Position numbers and translations under genes: made by a program
The notes under the pieces: model-generated
Database searches by the model: none
The model's input: the letters and a program-made list of their open reading frames with translations, nothing else
Told to the model about the DNA's origin: nothing
Part shown: positions 27,232 to 36,532 of the stretch, piece after piece
Position numbering within the stretch: the stretch's first letter is position 1
How the letters are laid out: the number at the start of each line of letters is the position of its first letter
Assembly (NCBI GenBank): GCA_047975215.1
Contig: JBKEDD010000112.1
Coordinates: forward strand, 1 to 64,000
DNA from: JAGRMG01 sp047975215
GTDB lineage: Bacteria > Pseudomonadota > Alphaproteobacteria > Rhodobacterales > Rhodobacteraceae
Reading direction: 5' to 3'
DNA: 64,000 nt

Positions 27232-27903
27232 TCAGGGCAGCGGCGACACGCCGATCACGAAAGGGTGCAACCACAGCAACAGCGCATAGACCACCGCCGC
27301 CGCCAGCAATACCGGCGGCGACAGGCGCACATGCCGCAGCCCGCGCAAGGACAAACGCGCCGTGTTGCGGGCCAGTGCCGCCCAGGCCTCGGCCCCCAAC
27401 TCGCGACGGCGGCGCAGGTCAATCAGCGCCATGCCGGCGGCCGCGAAACCGACGAACAGGCCGAACAGGATGACATGCGCCAGATCGCCGTTGGCCAGCA
27501 TGTGCGCGAAGGCCCAGACCGCCATGGCCAGCAGCAGAGGATGGCGCGTCAGCCCGAGAACGCCGGGCCTGTCCGCATCGAATTCCCCGCGCCCCAGCCC
27601 ACCGAAGGACAACGGATTGACCGCCGCCAGCCCCGCCACCCCCAGCCAGCAGGCCAGCGGCATCGCCAGCAGCGGCACCCAGATCAGCACCGGGTGATAG
27701 GGAATCACGGCCACGAAGGGCGCCCGCGCCGCGGCCACGATCAGCCAGGCCAGAACCGCGACCGACAGGATGCTGTAGCCGATGAAATAGCCACGCACGC
27801 CAAGCCGCGCAATAAGCCAGGGCCGTGCCGGCGGGCGCACCGGAATCATGTGGCTCAGCATGAAGACCGCAAGCGCGGCGATGAATTCCAACCATCCGGT
27901 CAT
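27232..27903 (-). CDS. NnrU family membrane protein
   Basis: A 223-residue integral membrane protein with about six helices. Signature stretches are FMLSHMIPVRPPARPWL at the first helix, the RPGVLGLTRHPLLLAMAVWAFAHMLANGD segment with conserved Arg-His-Pro, and the FGLFVGFAAAGMALIDLRRRRELG loop. NnrU was named in nitric oxide metabolism of Rhodobacter; distant relatives are isoprenylcysteine-methyltransferase-like. No denitrification gene is nearby. Its ATG overlaps the stop of a small upstream ORF (ATGA) with AAGGAA before it. Confidence 0.85.
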   Translation of the reverse strand: MTGWLEFIAALAVFMLSHMIPVRPPARPWLIARLGVRGYFIGYSILSVAVLAWLIVAAARAPFVAVIPYHPVLIWVPLLAMPLACWLGVAGLAAVNPLSFGGLGRGEFDADRPGVLGLTRHPLLLAMAVWAFAHMLANGDLAHVILFGLFVGFAAAGMALIDLRRRRELGAEAWAALARNTARLSLRGLRHVRLSPPVLLAAAVVYALLLWLHPFVIGVSPLP

Positions 27904-28133
27904 GTCAGTTCCTTTTCTGCCGACAGGCGCAAGCCGGGAAGAACCTCGCTCGGCGCGCCCACGAGGATTCTGCCGGTCCGAAGAACGCTCGGCGTTGCCG
28001 GGGCAAGGTGCTGCGCGCGCCGGACCGTCAGCGCCGCCACCGGCAAGATATGGCCGGCGTCCGTCCGGCGGACCGGCATCCACCACGGCCCCCACGGGAC
28101 GGCGGCGGGTAAGGCGAGCGATACGGGTTCCAT
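27900..28133 (-). CDS. Possible small protein upstream of the NnrU gene
   Basis: A 77-residue reading frame, not recognised. In favour: a strong AGGAAGGGGG ribosome-binding site just before the ATG, G/C-rich third codon positions, and a 4-base ATGA overlap with the NnrU gene start, which suggests coupled translation. The product is hydrophobic to neutral and Pro-rich (VSLALPAAVPWGPWW, RTGRILVGAPSEVLPGLRL) without clear membrane segments. It lies 32 bases after the permease gene stop, so it may be the tail of the betaine-transporter transcript. Confidence 0.45.
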   Translation of the reverse strand: MEPVSLALPAAVPWGPWWMPVRRTDAGHILPVAALTVRRAQHLAPATPSVLRTGRILVGAPSEVLPGLRLSAEKELT

Positions 28134-28165
28134 GTCGCCCCCTTCCTGTCACCGACGCAGCTTCG

Positions 28166-30226
28166 CTACAAGCCCAATGCGCGCCGCCTTTCCGCGGCAA
28201 AGCCCTGCACGATCCGGTCGGCGAGCAGCGCGAGGATCGCCATCGCGGCACCGGCCGATACGCCCAGTCCGACATCGGCCTGACCCAGCGCCAGATAGAT
28301 AGACTGACCTAGCCCGGTGGTTCCGATCAGCGCCGCGATCACCAGCATGGAAAAGGCATAAAGGATCGTCTGGTTGAGACCCAGAAGGATGGTCGGCGCC
28401 GCATAGGGCAAGCGAATGTCGCGCATGATCTGCGCATCGGTGGCGCCCGAGGCAACCGCCGCCTCGATCAGGTCCGGCGGGGTCGAAACCAGCCCGTGCC
28501 GCGTATAGCGGATCATCGGCACGACAGCATAGGCGCAGATCGCCAGAAAGGCCGAGAACTCGCCGATCTGAAAGAACATCAGCACCGGGATCAGGAACAC
28601 GAACAGCGGAATGGTCTGGAGCATGTCGCAAAGCGGGCGCACCAGCCGCCAGGCCATCGGGCTGACGGCGGCCAGCCATCCGATTGCGCCGCCGGCCAGC
28701 GCACAGGCAAACACCGCCGCTCCGCTGAGGTAAAGCGACATCAGCGCGCGTTCGAACAGCCCCGAAAGCAGGACCGTCGAAAGCAGGACGACGGACAGCA
28801 GCGCCAGCCGCCAGCCGCCCGCAACCCAGCCCAGCGCACCGGCCCCGATCAGTACGAACGGCCAGGGCAGATCGGCGATCCCGGTTTCCAGCATACCCGC
28901 GGCGATCACCAGCATCAGCCCGGCCGTCGGCCGGCCCCGCCAGATCAGCACCAGGCAAAGCAGCGCAGCCAGCGCGAACAGCGTCCAGCTCATCGTGCCG
29001 GTCCAGGCAAACCCCCAGGTGAACGGCAGTACCGCCTGATCCAGACCGATACGCAGCGGCAGCAGGCCGAAGAACATGGCGTTGTTCTTGATCGCGTCAA
29101 GCGTCGCGCCATTGGCGATGGTGAAGGCCGTCAGGCTCTTGTCCACGGCCTCGGCCACCGGGGTCAGCACATGGAAGGTGGCGGCGTCGGGCAGGCTGGA
29201 CCAGAACAGCGCCGTCAGAACGACGCTCAGCGCCAGCAGCAGATAGGCCGCGCGCGAATCGTGGCGGACCCGTTCGCTCGCCAGAACGCCGCTGTAGCGG
29301 TCGATCACCACGGCAAAGACCACGATCACCAGCCCCGCCAGCAGCGACTGGCCGAACTGCGCCTTGCGCATGGTCAACAGCACCTCCCAGCCGATATCGT
29401 CGAAACCGCCAATCACCGCGGCGATGATGACCATCGAAAGCGCGGCCATAAGGCACTGGTTGACACCAACCATGATCTGCGATGCAGCCGATGGGATTTC
29501 GACCTGAAACAACTGCTGCGCGCGGCTGCCTCCCGACATCACGGCGGCCTCGCGGATCTCGGGATCGACCCGTTCCAGCCCCAGCAGCACGTTGCGCGCC
29601 ATGGGTGGCGCTGCATAGATGGCCGACGCGATCAGCCCGACCACCGGACCAAATCCGAACAGCAGCAGAAGCGGCGTCAGATAGGCGAATGTGGGCACCG
29701 TCTGCATCACGTCCAGCAACGCCTGAACGGGCGGTTTCAGCCCCGGCACCTCGTTGGCCAGGATGCCGATGGCGCCACCGACGATCAGCGCCAGGGGCAC
29801 CGAGACCGCAACCAGCGCCAGGGTATTCATGCTTTGCGACCAATAGCCCGAGGCAACGACGAAACCGAGGCCGACCGCCCCCAGCGCCGCCATGGCGAAC
29901 CCGCCCAGATACCAGCCCAGCGCGGCGACGATGCCTATGGTGATCGGCCAGGGCGTTGCATTCAGCGCCAGATTGGCCCAGTCCATCGGGTGACGCATCA
30001 GCGCCGAAAACTCTCGGGCCAGCGGCTTGATCGCCTCAAGCAGCCAGGTCATGGCGCTGCCGACCCATTGCGTCGCCGGCAGCGTCCAGGCCTCGGGCCA
30101 CTCCGCCAGCCACGGAAAACGGGGCGCCAGCGCCAGGCAAAGCGCGCCCGCCAGCACCACCACCAATGCCGCCCGCACCCCGGGTGCCGCAATGGCGCGG
30201 GCCGGCCGGTCCGCGGCGGCGGTCAT
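28166..30226 (-). CDS. Glycine betaine/proline-type ABC transporter, double permease
   Basis: A 686-residue membrane protein holding two complete ProW-type permease domains in tandem, roughly residues 130-330 and 480-680. Each has the inner-membrane EAA-like loop that contacts the ATPase: DPEIREAAVMSGGSRAQQLF in the first and PPDLIEAAVASGATDAQIMR in the second. Ordinary ProW has one such domain and forms a homodimer, so this gene encodes a covalent pseudo-dimer. Its ATG overlaps the ATPase stop by 4 bases. It forms a transporter with the two genes upstream; the substrate is probably a quaternary ammonium compound. Confidence 0.92.
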   Translation of the reverse strand: MTAAADRPARAIAAPGVRAALVVVLAGALCLALAPRFPWLAEWPEAWTLPATQWVGSAMTWLLEAIKPLAREFSALMRHPMDWANLALNATPWPITIGIVAALGWYLGGFAMAALGAVGLGFVVASGYWSQSMNTLALVAVSVPLALIVGGAIGILANEVPGLKPPVQALLDVMQTVPTFAYLTPLLLLFGFGPVVGLIASAIYAAPPMARNVLLGLERVDPEIREAAVMSGGSRAQQLFQVEIPSAASQIMVGVNQCLMAALSMVIIAAVIGGFDDIGWEVLLTMRKAQFGQSLLAGLVIVVFAVVIDRYSGVLASERVRHDSRAAYLLLALSVVLTALFWSSLPDAATFHVLTPVAEAVDKSLTAFTIANGATLDAIKNNAMFFGLLPLRIGLDQAVLPFTWGFAWTGTMSWTLFALAALLCLVLIWRGRPTAGLMLVIAAGMLETGIADLPWPFVLIGAGALGWVAGGWRLALLSVVLLSTVLLSGLFERALMSLYLSGAAVFACALAGGAIGWLAAVSPMAWRLVRPLCDMLQTIPLFVFLIPVLMFFQIGEFSAFLAICAYAVVPMIRYTRHGLVSTPPDLIEAAVASGATDAQIMRDIRLPYAAPTILLGLNQTILYAFSMLVIAALIGTTGLGQSIYLALGQADVGLGVSAGAAMAILALLADRIVQGFAAERRRALGL

Positions 30227-31278
30227 GTCTCCTCGACCTGAAGGGCGGCGGCGAGGTCGGCGGGGTTGACCGCGCCGACACAGGCGCCCCGGTCGTCCCA
30301 GACCGGGACGGGCTGGTAAAGGTCCATGCAGCGCGCCAGCGCCACGTCCAGCGTCATGCCCTCGCACAATCCCGGATCGTCCGGGCCGGGTTTGCACCTG
30401 TCCGTCGGCTGCATGACCGAGGCGACGCGGGCATGCCGGCCCTTGGCCACGTCCCTGGAGAATTCGCGAACATATTCGTCGACCGGGCGCAGCACGATGT
30501 CGGTCGGCGTTCCGATCTGCACGATGCGCCCGTCGCGCATGATGGCGATGCGGTCGGCCAGCTTCAGGGCCTCTGCGATGTCATGAGTGATGAAGATGAT
30601 GGACTTGCGCAACTCCGACTGGATATGCAGGAACTCGTCCTGCAACTGCCGCCGGATCAGCGGATCGAGCGCCGAGAACGGTTCGTCGAGAAACCAGATG
30701 TCGGGATTGACCGCCAGCGAGCGCGCGATGCCGACGCGCTGGCGCTGGCCGCCCGACAGCTCACGCGGATAGGCGCCTTCGCGCCCCTGCAGGCCGACCA
30801 GCGCAATGACCTCCTGCGCGCGCTGGCGCCGCCGCTTGCGGTCCACCCCCTGAACGCGCAGCGGATAGGCGACGTTCTCGGCCACCGTCATGTGCGGGAA
30901 CAGGCCGAAATGCTGAAACACCATACCCATCTTTTCGCGCCGCAGCCGGGTCAGACGATGCTTGCCCGCCCCGACGATATTTTCGCCCTCGATGGAGATT
31001 TCGCCGCTGGTCCCTTCGAGAAGCTGCGCAATGCAGCGCACCAGCGTGGACTTGCCCGACCCCGAAAGGCCCATGATGACGAACAGTTCGCCATGGCCGA
31101 CCTCGAACGTCGCGTCCTGCACCGCCGGGATCAGCCCGGCCGCGCGAAGCAGCCCGGCGGCGGCCTGCGGATCGCCGCCGGATCGCGCGAGCACATCGGA
31201 CAGCGCGGTCTTCGCATCGGGGCCGAACACCTGCCAGACATTCTCGCAGGCGATGGCCGGCGGTTTGGGCTTGCTCAC
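30223..31278 (-). CDS. Glycine betaine/proline-type ABC transporter, ATP-binding subunit
   Basis: A 351-residue ATPase of the ProV/OpuAA group. Walker A is GLSGSGKST (70-78), the signature LSGGQRQR starts at 174, Walker B is IWFLDEP (194-200) and the H-loop is FITHD. The extended N-terminus (about 60 residues before the core strand) and the CBS-like C-terminal stretch (SVMQPTDRCKPG to AALQ) are typical of ProV; here only part of a CBS pair is seen. GTG at 31278 is preferred: AGGTGAGC precedes it and it lies 10 bases after the upstream stop codon. Longer in-frame starts would run into the previous gene. Confidence 0.93.
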   Translation of the reverse strand: MSKPKPPAIACENVWQVFGPDAKTALSDVLARSGGDPQAAAGLLRAAGLIPAVQDATFEVGHGELFVIMGLSGSGKSTLVRCIAQLLEGTSGEISIEGENIVGAGKHRLTRLRREKMGMVFQHFGLFPHMTVAENVAYPLRVQGVDRKRRRQRAQEVIALVGLQGREGAYPRELSGGQRQRVGIARSLAVNPDIWFLDEPFSALDPLIRRQLQDEFLHIQSELRKSIIFITHDIAEALKLADRIAIMRDGRIVQIGTPTDIVLRPVDEYVREFSRDVAKGRHARVASVMQPTDRCKPGPDDPGLCEGMTLDVALARCMDLYQPVPVWDDRGACVGAVNPADLAAALQVEET

Positions 31279-31288
31279 GCGTTCGTGC

Positions 31289-32248
31289 TCACCTGGTCGC
31301 GGCATCCACCACCGGGCGCCACTTGTCCTCGTTTTCCGACATCCAGGCCGCGACCACATCCTGAACCGAACCGCCATCCACGTCGATAGCGCCCATCATC
31401 GGCTGCTGGTCCTCGACGGAAAGCTGGTAGTTGGTCAGGATCTGGTAGGCCGCCGGCCACTTGTCCTCCAGACCGGCCCAGCCGCCCTTGAAGATGCGCG
31501 AGGGCGCGAAATCGCAATCGTGGGTCGCGTTCGGGTTCACGCCCCAGGCCGGATCGTTGAAGCACTCCTCGTTGCCCACCGGCAGATCGACGAATTTCAC
31601 GTCATAGGCCGACATCGCCCAGTGCGGCTGCCAGAAGGTGATCAGCAGGGGCGACTTGCGCTCGGTCGCGGCGCGCAGTTCGGCAATCAGGGCGCCCTCG
31701 GACCCGGCCGGAACGGCCTTGAACGGCAGGTCGAACCCGGCCATCCGGTCGGCGCCCGGGGTGCCCCAGTCGGCCGGGTAATCGACCAGCCGGCCCATGG
31801 GAATGGTGTCGGCGGTGGCGAATACCTGGGCGCAATCCTTCAGCGCCTCCCAGGCCGGCAGGCCCGGGCACAGCTCGGCGACATGGGCGGGATAGGCGAT
31901 GCCCTCCTTGGCGTCGAGGCCGAGATCGCCCAGTTCCACGACCGTGCCCTCGGCGACCTTCTTGGCGTATTCGTCGCTGACATTGGACGACCAGATTTCC
32001 AGCGTCGCGTGAATGTCGCCATCGGCAATGGCCTGAAACTGGTTCATCATGCCGGCGGTGACGTATTCGACATCATAGCCGGCGGCCTTGAGCATCTCAC
32101 CGGCGACATGGGTGGTCACGTGCTGACCGGTCCATTCGTTGATCGCCAGCTTGATCGGCTCGCCGCTGGCGCCCAGATCGGCCGCCTTCGCGCCGCCGGC
32201 AACCGCCGCAAGCGCCGCAACGGCCAGTCCCAGATAGGCTGATGTCAT
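31289..32248 (-). CDS. Glycine betaine/proline-type ABC transporter, substrate-binding protein (OpuAC domain)
   Basis: A 319-residue periplasmic protein with a signal peptide ending near GGAKAADL. The OpuAC fold starts at IKLAINEWTGQH. Trp-rich positions (NEWTGQH, LEIWSSN, TFWQPHWAMSAYD) are candidates for the aromatic cage that binds quaternary ammonium groups. The segment NEECFNDPAWGVNPNATHDCDF contains a probable disulfide pair. GGAGAG precedes the ATG at 32248. It is divergent from a Rieske oxygenase and two dehydrogenases, which suggests that the imported compound is degraded. Ligand not determinable by eye. Confidence 0.92.
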   Translation of the reverse strand: MTSAYLGLAVAALAAVAGGAKAADLGASGEPIKLAINEWTGQHVTTHVAGEMLKAAGYDVEYVTAGMMNQFQAIADGDIHATLEIWSSNVSDEYAKKVAEGTVVELGDLGLDAKEGIAYPAHVAELCPGLPAWEALKDCAQVFATADTIPMGRLVDYPADWGTPGADRMAGFDLPFKAVPAGSEGALIAELRAATERKSPLLITFWQPHWAMSAYDVKFVDLPVGNEECFNDPAWGVNPNATHDCDFAPSRIFKGGWAGLEDKWPAAYQILTNYQLSVEDQQPMMGAIDVDGGSVQDVVAAWMSENEDKWRPVVDAATR

Positions 32249-32611
32249 CGTTTCTCTCCCTGTTGTGTTATCGTTGGTTGACCCGTCGATATAACCTTCC
32301 CGGCAACCCGACAACCGTCTTCGCGAATCCGCACCGGACGGTCGGGGGCCTGTGGCGGTCGTGCTATTGCGCCGATGCCGGGTTGATCCTATCATCAATT
32401 CCAAGCCATGTATTGCGGTCCGGGGCTGCCGGCGCAACTTCCTGCGCGATGTCATGCGCCGCCGCCGCGCCCGGGCGCGTACGTTCCGCGCGAAAGGCCG
32501 CGGGAGTACGGCAATACCACGAGAGCCCGGCGGTTTCCGCCAGCATTCCGCCGCAACGAACCGCCCCGATACCGCACACCGACCCACAGGACACGCGAAA
32601 GGACCGCCGCC
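32249..32611. other. Divergent intergenic region, transporter / Rieske oxygenase
   Basis: The 363 bases between the two divergent start codons include A/T-richer stretches near 32260-32310 and 32380-32410 that are likely promoter positions. A loose inverted pair GTTATCG / CGATATAAC (32267-32295) was seen but is imperfect. No convincing gene lies here, and no regulator gene adjoins the cluster. Confidence 0.5.
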
Positions 32612-33754
32612 ATGACCCGTCGCCCGACCGATGCCGAATTCGCCGCCATCGCCCAGGGCTACGACCCCGATCCGGCCCGGTCGCTGTCATTGCACCGCGA
32701 TGCCTACACCAGGGCCGACTGGCACCGCGTCGACCGGGAGGCAATCATGGCACGAACCTGGCAATGGCTGTGCCACGCCGAAAAACTGCGAAATGCCGGC
32801 GACTATGTGACCGCCGATATCGCCGGGAATCCGGTCGCGGTGATACGCGGCCGCGACGGCGCGCTGCGCGCGTTCTACAACGTGTGCAAGCACAGGGCGC
32901 ACAAACTTCTGACGGGCGAGGGCAACACCACCCGCATCCTGTGCCCCTATCACGCCTGGGTCTACCGGCTGGACGGGACTCTGGCGCGCGCACCCCATAC
33001 CGAGCATCTTCAGGGCTTCGATACGGGCAGCATCTGTCTCTCGCCGGTGCAGGCCGAGGAATTCTGCGGCTTTGTCTTCGTCAACCTGGACGCCGCCGCG
33101 CGGCCGCTGGCCACGCAGGCGGGCGATCTTGAGGCCGAGATCCGCCACTGGGCGCCCGATATCGAAAACCTGACCCACGGCCACCGCCTGACCTACGACA
33201 TCGGGTCGAACTGGAAGACCGTGGTGGACAATTTCCTTGAGTGCTACCACTGCCCGACAGCGCATCGCGATTTCTGCACCCTGATCGAGATGGACACCTA
33301 CAAGGTCACGACGCACGGCATATGGTCCAGCCACATGGCCGAGGCCGGCAACCGCCCCAACAGCGCCTATGACGTGTCGCGCGCCACCGTGCGCACCCAT
33401 GCGGTCTGGTGGCTGTGGCCCAATACCTGCCTGATGCGCTATCCGGGGCGGTCCTCGATGATCGTGATGAACGTGGTGCCGATTGACGAGGGCCGCACCT
33501 TCGAGACCTATGATTTCTACCTCGAGACGCCCGAACCGGACGCCATGGAGCGCGAGGCGATCCGCTATCTGGACGAGGTATTGCAGGCCGAGGATATCGC
33601 GCTTTGCGAAACCGTGCAGAAGGGCATGGCCACTCCGGCCTTCACCCAGGGCCGGATTGTCGCCGATCCCGGCGGTTCGGGGCTGTCCGAACACGCGCTG
33701 CACCATTTTCACGGCCTAGTTCTGAGCGCCTATGCGCAGTCGGCCCAGGCATGA
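32612..33754 (+). CDS. Rieske-type ring-hydroxylating / N-demethylating oxygenase, alpha subunit
   Basis: A 380-residue oxygenase. The Rieske [2Fe-2S] ligands are Cys92-x-His94 and Cys111-x2-His114 (CKH, CPYH). The mononuclear iron ligands are likely His213 and His218 in ECYHCPTAH, with the acidic ligand in the QAEDIALCETVQKG segment near residue 347. The size and the YNVCKHRAHKL and DNFLECYHC motifs fit the branch that holds choline/carnitine monooxygenase and betaine demethylases. No reductase gene is in the window. The next gene overlaps its stop by 4 bases (ATGA). Confidence 0.9.
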   Translation: MTRRPTDAEFAAIAQGYDPDPARSLSLHRDAYTRADWHRVDREAIMARTWQWLCHAEKLRNAGDYVTADIAGNPVAVIRGRDGALRAFYNVCKHRAHKLLTGEGNTTRILCPYHAWVYRLDGTLARAPHTEHLQGFDTGSICLSPVQAEEFCGFVFVNLDAAARPLATQAGDLEAEIRHWAPDIENLTHGHRLTYDIGSNWKTVVDNFLECYHCPTAHRDFCTLIEMDTYKVTTHGIWSSHMAEAGNRPNSAYDVSRATVRTHAVWWLWPNTCLMRYPGRSSMIVMNVVPIDEGRTFETYDFYLETPEPDAMEREAIRYLDEVLQAEDIALCETVQKGMATPAFTQGRIVADPGGSGLSEHALHHFHGLVLSAYAQSAQA

Positions 33755-34551
33755 GCGGTGGCGCGCTATCGGGACGGGTCGCACTGGTCACGGGCGGGCG
33801 CGGGGGCATCGGGCGCGCGGTCTGCGCCCGGCTGGCGCGCGAGGGCGCCACGGTCTATTCCGCCGATCTTGGCGAGGCAGAGGCGCCCGATGCCGCCCTG
33901 CGCCCCCTCACGCTTGACGTGACACGCGAAGACAGCGTGCGCGCCGCACTGGGCGCGGTGACCGAGCGGCGGCTCGACATCCTGGTCAACGCCGCCGGTG
34001 TCGAGATCGAGAAAACCGCCGAGGACACTTCGCTTGAAGAATGGAACCGGTCCTTCGCGGTCAACGTCACCGGCACGTTCCTGGCCAGCAAGCACGCGCT
34101 GCCGCTATTGCGGGCGGCGGTCGCGGCGCGTTCGAAGAACGGCGGCGGGACCGCCAGCATCGTCAATTTCGGATCCTATGACGGGTTTATCGCCGATCCC
34201 GGCCTGGCCGCCTATTGCGCCACCAAGGGCGCGGTACACGCGCTGACCCGCGCCATGGCCTGCGATCACGGGCCCGAGGGCATAAGGGTGAACGCGGTCT
34301 GCCCGGGGTATATCGACACGCCGATGTTGCAGGGCTTCTTCAGCGGCGCGGGGTCGGGAGGCGGCGGGCGCGACATCGGCGCGCTGCAGCAAGCGGTGCG
34401 CGACATCCACCCGATGCGCAGCTACGGTACGCCCGAGGACGTGGCGGGCCTGGTCAACTGGCTTGCGGGCGACGAGGCGCGCTATGCCTCCGGCCAGCTC
34501 TGGGTACTCGACGGGGGGCTGACCGCGCAGGTCCAGCAGATGCGCCCGTGA
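33751..34551 (+). CDS. SDR family oxidoreductase (first of two)
   Basis: A 266-residue short-chain dehydrogenase. The cofactor motif is TGGRGGIG (14-21), the NAAG motif is at 80-83, and the catalytic residues are Ser142, Tyr155 and Lys159 (SYDGF, YCATK). PGYIDTPM follows, as in classical SDRs. The acidic residue after strand 2 (SADLGEAE) points to NAD(H). It is translationally coupled to the Rieske gene and to the following SDR, so it probably oxidises a product of the same pathway. Confidence 0.9.
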   Translation: MSGGALSGRVALVTGGRGGIGRAVCARLAREGATVYSADLGEAEAPDAALRPLTLDVTREDSVRAALGAVTERRLDILVNAAGVEIEKTAEDTSLEEWNRSFAVNVTGTFLASKHALPLLRAAVAARSKNGGGTASIVNFGSYDGFIADPGLAAYCATKGAVHALTRAMACDHGPEGIRVNAVCPGYIDTPMLQGFFSGAGSGGGGRDIGALQQAVRDIHPMRSYGTPEDVAGLVNWLAGDEARYASGQLWVLDGGLTAQVQQMRP

Positions 34552-35297
34552 CCGGGGCCGGGCAATTGCGCGGCAGGCGGGCGCTGGTCACGGGCGGGCG
34601 GCAGGGCATCGGGCGCGGCATCGTCGATGCGTTCCTTGCCGAGGGCGCCGAAGTTATCGTCTGCGGGCGCGGCGGGCGTGGCGATCTGCCGGGGGCCTGC
34701 ATCTGGCACCGCGCGAACGTGGCCGATGCCGCAGAAGTTGCGGCGCTGGCAGAGGCCGCGGGGCCACTGGATGTGCTTGTCAACAACGCAGGCGTGCAAC
34801 TGGAAAAGACCGTTGCAGACAGCACCGATACCGATTGGGAACTGGTGATGGGGGTGAATGCGCGCGGCGTCTTCAACACCTGCCGCGCCTTCATTCCCCG
34901 GATGCGCAGGGGCGCGTCCATCATCAATATCGGCTCGATCTCGGGCCGGATGGCCGACCCGCAGATGGCGCTATACAACGCGTCCAAGGCCTTCGTTCAC
35001 GGGCTGACCCGCTCGATCGCCGTCGATCACGGGCCGGATATCCGATGCAACGCGATCTGTCCGGGCTGGATCGAGACGAGAATGCTGGATGCGGCCTTCG
35101 ATCTGGCCACCGATCCGGGCCGGGCGCGGCAGGACGCGCTGGCCCGCCATCCGGTGCGCCGCTTTGGCCGACCCGGCGACATCGCGGCGATGGCGGTCTG
35201 GCTGGCCTCGGACGCCGCCGCATTCGCCACCGGGCAGATGTTCACCGTCGATGGCGGGCTGACGGCGGCATCGCCGCTGCGGCCGGGGCTGTCCTGA
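34548..35297 (+). CDS. SDR family oxidoreductase (second of two)
   Basis: A 249-residue short-chain dehydrogenase. Motifs are TGGRQGIG (15-22), NNAG (79-82), the Ser at 130 or 132 (GSISG), Tyr143 and Lys147 (YNASK), then PGWIETRM. The start is GTG at 34548, overlapping the preceding stop as GTGA; no ATG stands at a suitable place. The residue after strand 2 is CGRGG, without the NAD-specifying acid, so NADP use is possible and would differ from its neighbour. It converges on deoB with 23 bases between. Confidence 0.88.
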   Translation: MTGAGQLRGRRALVTGGRQGIGRGIVDAFLAEGAEVIVCGRGGRGDLPGACIWHRANVADAAEVAALAEAAGPLDVLVNNAGVQLEKTVADSTDTDWELVMGVNARGVFNTCRAFIPRMRRGASIINIGSISGRMADPQMALYNASKAFVHGLTRSIAVDHGPDIRCNAICPGWIETRMLDAAFDLATDPGRARQDALARHPVRRFGRPGDIAAMAVWLASDAAAFATGQMFTVDGGLTAASPLRPGLS

Positions 35298-35320
35298 CGC
35301 GCCCCGCTCTGGCCTCGGGG

Positions 35321-36532
35321 TCAGAGAAAGCTGCGCCCCGCCCCCCTGTTCGGCACGCCCAAATGCGCCGCGACGCTGGCCGCCACGTCTGCAAAGGCCA
35401 CCTGCCCCACCGACCCGGCACCCTTGCCCGCCACCAGGACAGGCACCCGCTCGCGGGTGTGATCGGTGCCCGTCCAGGTCGGATCGTTGCCGTGATCGGC
35501 ACAGATCAGCAGCATGTCGCCGGAGCGCAGGATTTGCAGGATTTCCCCGACGCGAACGTCGAACCACTCCAGCGCCCGCGCATATCCGCTGACATCGCGG
35601 CGATGGCCATAGAGGCTGTCGAACTCCACGAAATTGGCGAATGTCAGGCTGGCATCGTCGGCCTCGCGAACCTTGCGCATCAGGTGATCCATCAGATCGG
35701 AATCCGTACCCTTGTGCGACGTGTCGATCCCCTGCATCGAGAAGATATCGCCGATCTTTCCGATTCCATGCACCGCGCCACCGGCCTCGGATACCCAGTC
35801 GGTCAGCACCGGCGCGGGCGGGGGTATCGCGAAATCCCTCCGGTTCGTGGTGCGAATGAAACCGGTTCGCGAATTTCCGGTGAACGGGCGCGCGATCACG
35901 CGCCCGACCCGCATACCGTGCAGGATCGGCGCCAGATCGCGGCACATGCGCAACAGCCGGTCCAGCCCGAAGGTCTCTTCATGCGCCGCGATCTGGAACA
36001 CGCTGTCGACAGAGGTATAGCAGATCGGCCAGCCCGTCCGCATGTGCTCCTGCCCCAGCCGTTCGATGATCGCTGTGCCCGGCGCGTGGCAATTGCCCAG
36101 AATGCCCGGCGTGCCCGCGGCCCGCATCGCCGCGCGTGTCACGTCCGGGGGGAAACAGGGGGTCGTATCGGGGAAATGTGTCCAGTCCCAGGGTACCGGC
36201 AGCCCGGCCAGTTCCCAATGGCCCGATGGCGTGTCCTTGCCGTTCGATATCTCGCTCGCCGCGCCCCAGAGGCCGGTGGGCTCGGCCTCGAGCCCCGGTG
36301 TCGGCGCGCCCGAGGCCAGCCGCACCGCCGCCCCCAACCCCAGACCGTCCAGATGCGGCAGGCGCAACGGCCCGCTGCGCCCCTGCTCGGCACGCCCCCC
36401 GGCGCAGGCCTGCGCGATATGGCCGACCGTGTTCGCGCCGGTATCAGGCACCGTGCCGTTGAAGAACCGGCCGGCATCCGGCGCCCCGCCAATTCCCACC
36501 GAATCCATCACCACAAGGAAGGCACGCGCCAT
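35321..36532 (-). CDS. deoB: Phosphopentomutase
   Basis: A 403-residue metalloenzyme of the alkaline phosphatase superfamily that converts ribose/deoxyribose 1-phosphate to the 5-phosphate. The N-terminal VVMDSVGIGGAPDA holds the first metal-binding Asp; DTGANTVGHIA carries the phosphorylated Thr; KDTPSGHWE, YTSVDSVFQIAAHEE and CADHGNDPTWTGTDHTRE complete the active site. Its ATG overlaps the deoA stop by one base (TGATG). Last gene of the cdd-deoA-deoB operon. Confidence 0.97.
   Translation of the reverse strand: MARAFLVVMDSVGIGGAPDAGRFFNGTVPDTGANTVGHIAQACAGGRAEQGRSGPLRLPHLDGLGLGAAVRLASGAPTPGLEAEPTGLWGAASEISNGKDTPSGHWELAGLPVPWDWTHFPDTTPCFPPDVTRAAMRAAGTPGILGNCHAPGTAIIERLGQEHMRTGWPICYTSVDSVFQIAAHEETFGLDRLLRMCRDLAPILHGMRVGRVIARPFTGNSRTGFIRTTNRRDFAIPPPAPVLTDWVSEAGGAVHGIGKIGDIFSMQGIDTSHKGTDSDLMDHLMRKVREADDASLTFANFVEFDSLYGHRRDVSGYARALEWFDVRVGEILQILRSGDMLLICADHGNDPTWTGTDHTRERVPVLVAGKGAGSVGQVAFADVAASVAAHLGVPNRGAGRSFL

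Noticed and set aside
32267..32295. GTTATCG / CGATATAAC pair in the transporter-Rieske divergent region
   Set aside because: Arms differ by a two-base insertion and no known operator has this form; not reported as a regulatory site.
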